This document shows positions 57,043 to 64,000 of a stretch of 64,000 nt of DNA, one piece after another. A model generated the notes under the pieces. The model had not been told where the DNA came from. It was given only the letters and a program-made list of their open reading frames with translations, and did no database searches. The DNA is from Planctomycetaceae bacterium (GTDB lineage Bacteria > Planctomycetota > Planctomycetia > Pirellulales > Pirellulaceae): assembly GCA_002723275.1 (NCBI GenBank), contig PBNZ01000021.1, positions 209,308 to 273,307 of the forward strand, in the 5' to 3' direction. The position numbers were made by a program, and so were the translations under genes. Within the stretch, counting starts at the first letter, position 1, and each line of letters begins with the position of its first letter.

Positions 57043-59226
57043 TCATTCGGATCGTTCTAGATCTGACGCATCTGAGGGTTCTACCACCTCAAGATATTGA
57101 TCGACCGGGATATCGACCAGTAACTGTCGAATTCCAGAGGCAGGCCAATCGATCGTGATTTGTTCAATTTTCCTGGCCACGCCCAATCCAATTTCCTGCC
57201 GTAGTGGCACGTATCCAAAGCTACTCATGCCACCCACCGTTCTATGGATTTCCCGCAAGCCAGAATCGGTTTTGACTTCAATTTTTATGCGAGCACCAAC
57301 AGCAGAACGAGTTGACTGTGTCCCCTTGAGCTTGAGGACGATGAACCGATTTCCATGCCCCGGATTCTGGAATAATGCATTTGCAAATTGATCCGCGACA
57401 AAAGCGCCACCCATCTGGGCAAATACATCCTGATCACCATCGTTATCGAGATCAGCAAAACAGATCCCGTGACCTTTTTGCAAGTGACCAAAACCGCCAT
57501 TCGCTGTCACATCTTCAAAGAGGTTTCCGCCGTTATTTCGAAACATCCGATTGGGAACAATTGCAGCAAAGTCGGGTGCTCCCGTACCAAGGTAGATATC
57601 AAGAAATCCATCGTTATCGAGATCCCCGAAACTCGCCCCCATCACTGAGTAAGGCTGATCCAGTCCAAGTTTGGCACTTACATCCTGAAACTCGCGTCCC
57701 TGTAAATTTCGCAAGACTTTGGTATTTCCAGAGGGTCTCCAACTACCATCCCAGGATCCAATGAAGAGATCTTGCCAGCCATCATTATCGTAATCGAAGA
57801 ACCAAGTCGCAAAATTCTTTGCCGCAGGAAAATCCACTTTGTATTTTTCCGTGACGTCGACGAAGACCGCATCACCCACATTTTCGAACAACTGATTGGG
57901 CTGATCATCCTCCCATGCCATATTGGCAATGAAGAGATCGAGATCTCCATCGTTGTCATAATCAGCTGCGGCAGCACCTTTGGTATTTCCTTGGCTGGCG
58001 ACACCCGCATCAACAGCTCGATCGACGAAGTGTCCCCGACCATCGTTCATGAAGAGTTGATTGGGATAAGATTCATGGTTTTCAATCTTCCGTCTCACGC
58101 CGTAGCTCAATTTCGTTGATTCATTTCCGACGAACAGGTCCAAGTGTCCGTCGTTATTGAAGTCGCCCCACACAGCGACCTGTGTGGGGTAAGCGGGTTC
58201 AGCTAAACCTGCTTCAAAGGTAACGTCTTCAAATTTACCGGTGCCGTCATTCCGCATTAATGAATTTCGGATTCTTCCTTGAGCTCCCAACCACGCTCCG
58301 CGTAGGATCAGAATGTCGACATCGCCATCGCTGTCATAATCAGCTGCGGTGCAATTCAAGCTGCTACCGACCTGCGAACTCAACCCAGCCTGTTCCGTCT
58401 TTTCTTGGAACGTTCCATCACGTTTATTTGTAAATAAGCGCACGGGCTCGCGGGGGTCCAAGGACGATGTCACGACATCCAACCAACCGTCGCCGTCGAA
58501 GTCATCGATCACAACGCCGCCTGAAAGATTGATGGTGGCGAGACCCGCTTCCGGCGCGACATCCGTATATTCAACAAATGGCAGCGAGCTCTTGAGCATC
58601 TGTTCACCGGATTCATCACCAAGAAGCTGACGTGTAACGAGCATAAGCCACTCTTTTTTCTGCTCATCCACCGAACTAAGTTCACGACTTTTCAGAAAGT
58701 CATTCAACGCGGCCCGAGTGGGCTCAGCAACGCCGTGCTGGCCTCCGGAGCGGACTGGAAAAATGCAGCTATGGGCGCAATGGTTGCTGATACAATTGTC
58801 CACTTCCGCCTGGCGCAGATGGACAACACCTCGCAAATAGTGCAACTCAGCCTTACTTTTGTCCGGTATTGCTTGATGGATATCAAACATCTGATCGACA
58901 AGGCGCATTGCCTCATCGTTATTGCCTTCGGCAAGATAAGCATTGACTAGAATCTTCTGACTATTCCACAGTTCCCGTTCTGCCAGCTTTTTGTCATTCA
59001 GTCTTTTTTCTAAACGTATGCGACGGGCATTCCCAAGAAAGGTTGACGACTTCAACAGGCGGTCAGATGCTTCTTGCAATCCCTCACTCGTTGGCTGTTC
59101 AGCCACATTTTGTTGGCGGTTATTGCAGCCGCCCCCACAAGTCAGAAGTGTGAGAAGCACGAGAAGAGCAAAACGCTGCGCACGGTGGACCTTCACCTGT
59201 ACATCGCTTTTCGCCAGATCAATCAT
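57043..59226 (-). CDS. CRTAC1-family FG-GAP/ASPIC-UnbV lipoprotein with N-terminal TPR-like region
   Basis: This 727-residue lipoprotein has a lipobox around Cys30-Cys34 (LLTLLTCGGGC). Residues 45-170 are helical and TPR-like, with NCISNHCAHSCIFPV resembling the conserved Cys-rich motif of this family. FG-GAP loops follow (DFDGDGWLDVV, DYDSDGDVDIL, DFNNDGHLDLF, DYDNDGDLDLFIAN, DYDNDGWQDLF, DLDNDGFLDIYLG, DLDNDGDQDVFAQM). An ASPIC/UnbV domain with VGARIKIEVKTDSGL and IDWPASGIRQLL closes the protein. It is exported and anchored. It lies between the MBOAT gene and the selenoprotein gene. Its role in the array is unknown. Confidence 0.87.
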   Translation of the reverse strand: MIDLAKSDVQVKVHRAQRFALLVLLTLLTCGGGCNNRQQNVAEQPTSEGLQEASDRLLKSSTFLGNARRIRLEKRLNDKKLAERELWNSQKILVNAYLAEGNNDEAMRLVDQMFDIHQAIPDKSKAELHYLRGVVHLRQAEVDNCISNHCAHSCIFPVRSGGQHGVAEPTRAALNDFLKSRELSSVDEQKKEWLMLVTRQLLGDESGEQMLKSSLPFVEYTDVAPEAGLATINLSGGVVIDDFDGDGWLDVVTSSLDPREPVRLFTNKRDGTFQEKTEQAGLSSQVGSSLNCTAADYDSDGDVDILILRGAWLGAQGRIRNSLMRNDGTGKFEDVTFEAGLAEPAYPTQVAVWGDFNNDGHLDLFVGNESTKLSYGVRRKIENHESYPNQLFMNDGRGHFVDRAVDAGVASQGNTKGAAAADYDNDGDLDLFIANMAWEDDQPNQLFENVGDAVFVDVTEKYKVDFPAAKNFATWFFDYDNDGWQDLFIGSWDGSWRPSGNTKVLRNLQGREFQDVSAKLGLDQPYSVMGASFGDLDNDGFLDIYLGTGAPDFAAIVPNRMFRNNGGNLFEDVTANGGFGHLQKGHGICFADLDNDGDQDVFAQMGGAFVADQFANALFQNPGHGNRFIVLKLKGTQSTRSAVGARIKIEVKTDSGLREIHRTVGGMSSFGYVPLRQEIGLGVARKIEQITIDWPASGIRQLLVDIPVDQYLEVVEPSDASDLERSE

Positions 59227-59347
59227 TGGTCATCATCTTCCTGTCTATCGCATGTTGAAGCACGACGAGTCATGCGGGCAAAGAGCACTATCAATGCTCA
59301 CCACTCAAAAACGCTCGCAAGGAGAAATTTCGAAGTACGATAAACCA

Positions 59348-60742
59348 CTAGAATTTAAAATAAATGTAAGGCTGTGTTTGATCGACAGCACCATAAATAA
59401 TCAGGAGTATCAAGAAGCTCCAGAAGGCAGCACGCCAAAAAGGATTTAGCGAAATGGGTTCATGCTTTCTACGAAGCCCTCGAACGACGAATACCGTGCC
59501 GACAAAGGCAAGCAGCGCCAGGTGAAAATTATAGAAGTAAGGCCAAGGCCCCCACTGACTGAACAATCCCATATAGACATTTCTGGCGGTTTCGAGATCC
59601 GGAGACCGAAAGAGCACCAGCGTGATATTCAGGAAAACAAAACACATGAGAATGGCGATAGGTTTGGTCCACCACTGATGGCCAAACAGTGGCCTGCCAC
59701 GAAATCCCCACCCACGCACAAAGTTGTAAAACGCCATGGACACCCCCCAAACCAGCCCAAACAGAACGTAGTTCCAGGCGGCACCGTGCCAAAGGCCGAT
59801 TAGCGTCATCACCCCGATCAATTGGAACAGCTTTACAAGAGGTCGACCGCCCAGCGGTAAATACACGTAGTCACGGAACCATCGTGACAACGTCATATGC
59901 CAACGATTCCAAAATTCGCTGGGATTCTTGGAAAAGAATGGCCAATCGAAATTTTCCGAAAGTCGGACACCCAACATTCGAGCAATGCCAATCGCGATAT
60001 CCGTGTACGCCGAGAAATCCAAATAGATTTGAAAGGCAAAGCAAAGCGTGCCGACGATTAATTGCGATCCACTGGCATCCGCAGACCGTAGATATACCTC
60101 GTCAGCAACAATCGCGAGACGGTCCGCGAACACCACCTTCTTGACGACCCCCCAAAGGATTCTTTGAAATCCAGACTCCAGATCACTCAACGTAACTGGT
60201 TGCTTGACGGCTAATTGGGGAATTAGTTGCGAAGGCCTTTCAATCGGTCCGGCCATGAGTTGAGGAAAGAACGCAACATACTGCGCAAATGTTGCCAGGT
60301 CTCGAGTTGCATCCCAGCGACCTCGATAAACTTCAATGGTGTAGCACATCGTCTGAAAAGTGTAGAACGAAATACCGGCAGGCAGGACCCAATCCGGCAA
60401 ATCAATTAATTGATCGTTGAATGACCGAAAGATGACGTTGAGGTTGTCAGCAACAAAATGCGAATATTTAACCACGCAGAGCATGGACATATTGGTGACC
60501 ACGCTGACCACCAAAAATAGCTTTCGTCGCGATGAAGTCGCTGCATCCGAAATCTGAATGGCGGCCCAATAATCGACGACCGTCGACGCCCCCAATAAAA
60601 GGCAATACCACGGGTGAGCTGCTCCGTAGAAAAAGTAAGATCCGCCAATGAGCAGCCAACGGCCCAGCGACCACGGCAACGCGCGAATCAAGAGGAACAT
60701 GCACGCAAAGAAAGGAATAAATGAAAGGTCAACGAAGCTCAT
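59348..60742 (-). CDS. MBOAT-family membrane-bound O-acyltransferase (AlgI/DltB type)
   Basis: This 464-residue protein has about ten helices and the MBOAT core: FYTFQTMCYTIEVYRG, ENFDWPFFSKNPSEFWNRWHMTLSRWF in two overlapping parts, YLPLGGR and the catalytic His region GLWHGAAWNYVLFGLVWG. Such proteins pass an acyl group across the membrane to an exported polysaccharide or similar acceptor, usually with an SGNH partner. The 14-bp overlap with the SGNH-like gene (60729-60742) supports that partnership. Confidence 0.92.
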   Translation of the reverse strand: MSFVDLSFIPFFACMFLLIRALPWSLGRWLLIGGSYFFYGAAHPWYCLLLGASTVVDYWAAIQISDAATSSRRKLFLVVSVVTNMSMLCVVKYSHFVADNLNVIFRSFNDQLIDLPDWVLPAGISFYTFQTMCYTIEVYRGRWDATRDLATFAQYVAFFPQLMAGPIERPSQLIPQLAVKQPVTLSDLESGFQRILWGVVKKVVFADRLAIVADEVYLRSADASGSQLIVGTLCFAFQIYLDFSAYTDIAIGIARMLGVRLSENFDWPFFSKNPSEFWNRWHMTLSRWFRDYVYLPLGGRPLVKLFQLIGVMTLIGLWHGAAWNYVLFGLVWGVSMAFYNFVRGWGFRGRPLFGHQWWTKPIAILMCFVFLNITLVLFRSPDLETARNVYMGLFSQWGPWPYFYNFHLALLAFVGTVFVVRGLRRKHEPISLNPFWRAAFWSFLILLIIYGAVDQTQPYIYFKF

Positions 60743-61910
60743 TACGTATCGCTTCCATCATGAGTTTGCCGAACTCTTGGTGGCCCTTCTCATTAAAGTG
60801 ACTTGAGTCGATAAACCTATCACTTTCAATCGAGTCGGTGAAATCGAGGGTCGACGCACCAATTTCCTTGCTGATGGGACCGATCAATTCCAGAAATTCT
60901 TTTTGGTAACGCCAATTGTGTGACCCTTCCTTGAATGGCATCCAGATCCACAGATAAGGTATCCCTGCTTCCTTGAATCGTTCATCAAACTTTAAATACG
61001 CCTGCCGGAAAACTTCTCCTCTCTCCTCAGCTGGTCGATAATTTTCCTCAACCCGCTTAGCAATCAGCGCTGGTCTTCTCTTTAAATACTCTTCAGCTCG
61101 AAATCGATGCCCTTCCGCCAGCTTCCACTTTGCACGCAGTCGATCCAATTGCAACAGTCTGCTTTCAATCTGTGGCTGTTGTGGCATCAACGTTTTGAGC
61201 TTTGATTTAGCGATGGCTCTCTTTGGAATGTGGCCCCGAAGGTAGTCACGACCGAAGACATAATGATGACATTCCACGGGTAGTCGACTCGCAAGCAACA
61301 CGTGAGCGAACCGGCGACTGCGGACAAGACTTGAATTCATTCTGAAGCATTGATGCAGCAGTTTGTCGGTTGATGCGTGAGACGCCGTCAGCGCGTTGCG
61401 CCATGCAATCCAAGACTCTGGTTCCCCAACGATAAGAGCGACGTCATTGTCATAGCGACCGAGTCCCCAATGATCCGTGGGCGACATCGAGTAGTAACTC
61501 ATGACCATGACCACAAACGTTGCTTTACGATTGATTGCCTTAATGGAAAGAAGTTCGAGGGTGCTTAAATCCAACGCTGGACACGACCAGTTTTCGACAC
61601 GATCAGAAATCCGATCTTGACCTATTGAATCACGGAAATCACAAAACCAAGTATCTTCAGCATCGACTCCGTTCCCCCATCCTTGTGAGTTCGAAATGAC
61701 CGTCACGAGTGGTTCGCCAGGCTTCACGCCGTCGCCGGCCAGATATTCTGGATAGGAAATCGGCCTAAAAGGGTTACGCAGAGTTCGATCGGCAGTCGGA
61801 ACCTTTTCGTGGTAATCGAAATAACGCGAGACTCCTTCAAAGCACGCCAACATCAACAGGCACAAAGTGAAGGGATTCCAGAGCCAGATCGGAGAAAATT
61901 TCATACTCAT
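60729..61910 (-). CDS. SGNH/AlgJ-like membrane-anchored protein, MBOAT partner
   Basis: This 393-residue protein has an N-terminal helix (LWNPFTLCLLMLACFEGVS) and an extracytoplasmic domain. An SGNH-type nucleophile region reads VTVISNSQGWGNGVDAEDTW, and the distal catalytic pair is seen in FIDSSHFNEKGHQEF (Asp/His). The central region is long and basic. Such proteins complete acyl transfer with MBOAT proteins. The gene overlaps the MBOAT gene by 14 bp and follows the glycosyltransferase gene by 30 bp. Confidence 0.8.
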   Translation of the reverse strand: MSMKFSPIWLWNPFTLCLLMLACFEGVSRYFDYHEKVPTADRTLRNPFRPISYPEYLAGDGVKPGEPLVTVISNSQGWGNGVDAEDTWFCDFRDSIGQDRISDRVENWSCPALDLSTLELLSIKAINRKATFVVMVMSYYSMSPTDHWGLGRYDNDVALIVGEPESWIAWRNALTASHASTDKLLHQCFRMNSSLVRSRRFAHVLLASRLPVECHHYVFGRDYLRGHIPKRAIAKSKLKTLMPQQPQIESRLLQLDRLRAKWKLAEGHRFRAEEYLKRRPALIAKRVEENYRPAEERGEVFRQAYLKFDERFKEAGIPYLWIWMPFKEGSHNWRYQKEFLELIGPISKEIGASTLDFTDSIESDRFIDSSHFNEKGHQEFGKLMMEAIRNELR

Positions 61911-61940
61911 TACGATTAGCGAATGCGGCGAATCATTCCT

Positions 61941-63035
61941 TTACGTTCGCGAGAAGAGATTCTTCAGAACGAGTTCACTGCGATGCATCAAGACTTGTTC
62001 CACGACATTACAAAACTCAGCTTCGTTATTGGAAATCATGTGCCGTAGTTGCCCCTCATCAACAAACAACCATTGATTCAGATAGTCCTCAACCGCATCA
62101 TCATCCATCGTTTGACTGATTTCTTTCCAACATTGCTTAGGAAACGGCACCAACGCATTGTTGGCCCAGCGAGAAGGTTCCCAAGCAAGTTGGCGATACT
62201 TGGACTTCCAATGTTCCGCATCGCAAATCACGTAATGTAAATGAAAACCACGGTGCGTCTGCGGAATCGGCAACAACTGAGGATTGGAAACATCCTGATT
62301 CCGCGTCCAACTATGGGAATTGTAAAGCTGAACATCAGCGGATGTACGGACGAAACTCTTCCCAAGTCGATGCCCAATAAACTTGTCAAGGATTACAATC
62401 TCTCCCGTTCTCGGGTCGAGAATCTGCCGGCTGACAGGCGTTTTCTGAACGTAGCGGTGTTCCCAAAACAGACCGGCCGCACCCTTTTGAGTTGGCACAA
62501 CCTCTCGCGTCTTCATTTTCACCATTTCAATATCGTCTGGCACATTCTTCAGCAATGTCGGCAAGTATCCACGACGATTTAGTTCAACGACCGACGGTTT
62601 GGCCTCACCGTGACCCACGTCAGTTTTGTCAATCACATTGTCAGCAAATGCAAATTCGTCTGCGTCAATCATTAACAACCACTCGATCCCCGCTTGACGA
62701 CATCGGCTCAAAGCATCTTGCGAGCAGAACCGATGAAGGGCGGAGACATTGACGCACCCAGATTCTTTCGCATCGACAAGCTGGCACTCAACAAAAGGGA
62801 ACGCGGTTGCAATTTCATGGCAGCGATCGGTACAGCGATCGAGATACACGTAGGCTTTGGAAACACCTAGACAATGATGGTATTGCAGAAACTCTTTCAG
62901 AAATCGCTCTTCATTTCTGGCGACCGTCACTAATGCGACCGTTGGCCCATTGCGACGTTCCCCTGCCAAGGACCTCCATTGCTGCAGTTCATACCACGCA
63001 TTTTTGATTTTCAATGGAGGGATGCGCATGATCAT
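61941..63035 (-). CDS. Glycosyltransferase family 2/92-like protein
   Basis: This 364-residue protein has a GT-A type N-terminal fold: VALVTVARNEERFLKEFLQYHHCLGVSKAYVYLD, shown in part here, then the donor-binding DADEF motif in WLLMIDADEFAFADN. The overall layout (short N-terminus, HYH segment, long C-terminal helical part) is that of DUF23/GT92-like transferases. Donor and acceptor are unknown. It lies 118 bp after the sulfotransferase. Confidence 0.82.
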   Translation of the reverse strand: MIMRIPPLKIKNAWYELQQWRSLAGERRNGPTVALVTVARNEERFLKEFLQYHHCLGVSKAYVYLDRCTDRCHEIATAFPFVECQLVDAKESGCVNVSALHRFCSQDALSRCRQAGIEWLLMIDADEFAFADNVIDKTDVGHGEAKPSVVELNRRGYLPTLLKNVPDDIEMVKMKTREVVPTQKGAAGLFWEHRYVQKTPVSRQILDPRTGEIVILDKFIGHRLGKSFVRTSADVQLYNSHSWTRNQDVSNPQLLPIPQTHRGFHLHYVICDAEHWKSKYRQLAWEPSRWANNALVPFPKQCWKEISQTMDDDAVEDYLNQWLFVDEGQLRHMISNNEAEFCNVVEQVLMHRSELVLKNLFSRT

Positions 63036-63153
63036 CGACCGTCGGTGAATCTTTCGAAAAAGGTCATCCGATTAGTTTCCAAATCGACCTCGTGAAAATC
63101 CATCCTGCTTGTGGAAATGTAATTCACTGCCCTCAGTGGTGGAATGCGCGAGT

Positions 63154-63951
63154 CTAAATGTAGCCAGCCCTCTGCATGCCCAGTTTGGCAACATCTTCAA
63201 TTTCGCCCACTTCCATGGGTGCTAAGGTGGTCTTAAATCGCCCCACGCTGGTACCTTTGAATCCACCGGTAGGAAATCTTTCTGGATCCACATTGAGCCA
63301 TTCACCCAGCTTCACTAATTCCCGCGACGGATTGTGAACGACATCCTCATATCTCAGCATGCACAGGTCGTCAGCATTCCGAAACATCGATTCGATAGAG
63401 GCCACCCATTCCAAAGCCATTTCAACGTGATTGGCCGCAGTTTCTACTTGTCGCCATTTTCCGGCAGCAACCATCTCTGCATAAGAGACGGCCACATCTC
63501 GCACGTCGCGAAAAATAACCAAAGTCTTGGCAGTTTTATCTGCGGCCAAACGATCTATCTCACGAGCGTAAAAAGGGTGCTTGTCCCCCACGACAGAGAC
63601 ATTCGGAAAAATTTCACCAAGAACCGTCCGCACCACTTCGGCGGAGACAATGCCCTCACTTGCGACGGAAATACCGCGGCTGTATTTTTTGACGAACGAG
63701 CGACTCGCAAAACGATTTTTCCATTGCGTCCAGCGATCATTATTTTTTCTGTGGTTTTGAATAATGCGCCGTTTCCACCACTGAGTTCGCAAATTGTTTA
63801 GGTGCTCGTGAACGCTTAGATCAAATCGATGGCAATTTCCAAATTCGAAGGTCATTTTGATATCGGGATGAGCGTTCAACGTCCTGGTCAGCATTGACGT
63901 ACCAGACCTCTCAAATCCCGCCACCACCAATAGTTCAATTTTTTTCGTCAT
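63154..63951 (-). CDS. Sulfotransferase family protein
   Basis: This 265-residue protein has the PAPS-binding 5'-phosphosulfate loop GFERSGTSMLTRTLNAHP (about residues 12-29) and a 3'-phosphate-binding region VIFRDVRDVAVSYAEM (about 141-156). It would transfer sulfate from PAPS to a glycan or lipid hydroxyl. It is the first gene seen of the leftward array. More genes of the array may lie beyond the window edge on the right. Confidence 0.87.
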   Translation of the reverse strand: MTKKIELLVVAGFERSGTSMLTRTLNAHPDIKMTFEFGNCHRFDLSVHEHLNNLRTQWWKRRIIQNHRKNNDRWTQWKNRFASRSFVKKYSRGISVASEGIVSAEVVRTVLGEIFPNVSVVGDKHPFYAREIDRLAADKTAKTLVIFRDVRDVAVSYAEMVAAGKWRQVETAANHVEMALEWVASIESMFRNADDLCMLRYEDVVHNPSRELVKLGEWLNVDPERFPTGGFKGTSVGRFKTTLAPMEVGEIEDVAKLGMQRAGYI

Positions 63952-64000
63952 GCCTTAATTCCAACGCGATAACCTTCATCGAATACCAGAAGAAACGAAA

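Noticed and set aside
1-64000. CRISPR arrays, insertion sequences, integrases, prophage genes, rRNA
   Set aside because: None seen on either strand. The split translation operon carries no transposase or obvious target-site duplication.

Overview
The window looks like the chromosome of a planctomycete (Planctomycetota, Pirellulales-like). The evidence is protein families typical of that phylum: a DUF1549/DUF1553 cytochrome protein next to a DUF1501 protein, Pirellula-type heme-binding domains, several FG-GAP/ASPIC-UnbV (CRTAC1) proteins, PEP-CTERM and dockerin/lamin-tail proteins, and redoxin/copper-monooxygenase fusions. There are no phage, IS, integrase or CRISPR signals. Base composition looks even throughout.

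Layout. Positions 1-15.4 kb hold secreted and redox proteins: the end of a lamin-tail/dockerin protein, a decayed heme-binding gene, a redoxin-cytochrome-copper monooxygenase gene followed by an MMPL/RND transporter, a ceramidase-like protein, a PEP-CTERM protein, a beta-propeller/cytochrome c protein and a CRTAC1 lipoprotein. Positions 15.4-32 kb hold a polysaccharide flippase, a methyltransferase, a broken small gene, a large orphan secreted protein, a DUF11 lipoprotein, a LigD-type phosphoesterase domain, tyrS, a DUF1877 protein, and a DUF1549-DUF1501-WD40 set. Positions 32-41.4 kb hold the classical thrS-infC-rpmI-rplT-pheS-pheT series. Its order and strand are kept, but two opposite-strand genes (a membrane protein and a GT4 glycosyltransferase) sit between infC and rpmI. 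A tRNA-Val(GAC) follows. Positions 41.5-47.6 kb hold a hydrolase, a phospholipid set (psd, pssA and a PmtA-like methyltransferase) and a phosphoesterase.

Positions 47.6-64 kb form a long leftward array: sulfotransferase, glycosyltransferase, SGNH-like protein, MBOAT O-acyltransferase, two CRTAC1 lipoproteins, a fused alpha/beta 2-oxoacid dehydrogenase E1, a PaaK-like acyl-CoA ligase, a fatty acyl-AMP ligase, an acyl carrier protein and a thioesterase. It reads as an undescribed pathway that makes an acyl chain and places it, with sulfate and sugar, on an extracellular product.

The most striking observation is in this array. What first looks like two genes (54941-56773 and 53729-54919) is one open frame interrupted only by a TGA at 54943-54941. 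The TGA aligns with a cysteine in the other CRTAC1 protein of this window (Cys595 of 12981-15368). It is followed, 17 nt later, by a hairpin with a GGUC apical loop, as in the bacterial SECIS of E. coli fdhF. I read this as a selenocysteine-containing CRTAC1/thioredoxin lipoprotein. A second notable point is infC, which appears to start at AUC behind a strong Shine-Dalgarno sequence.
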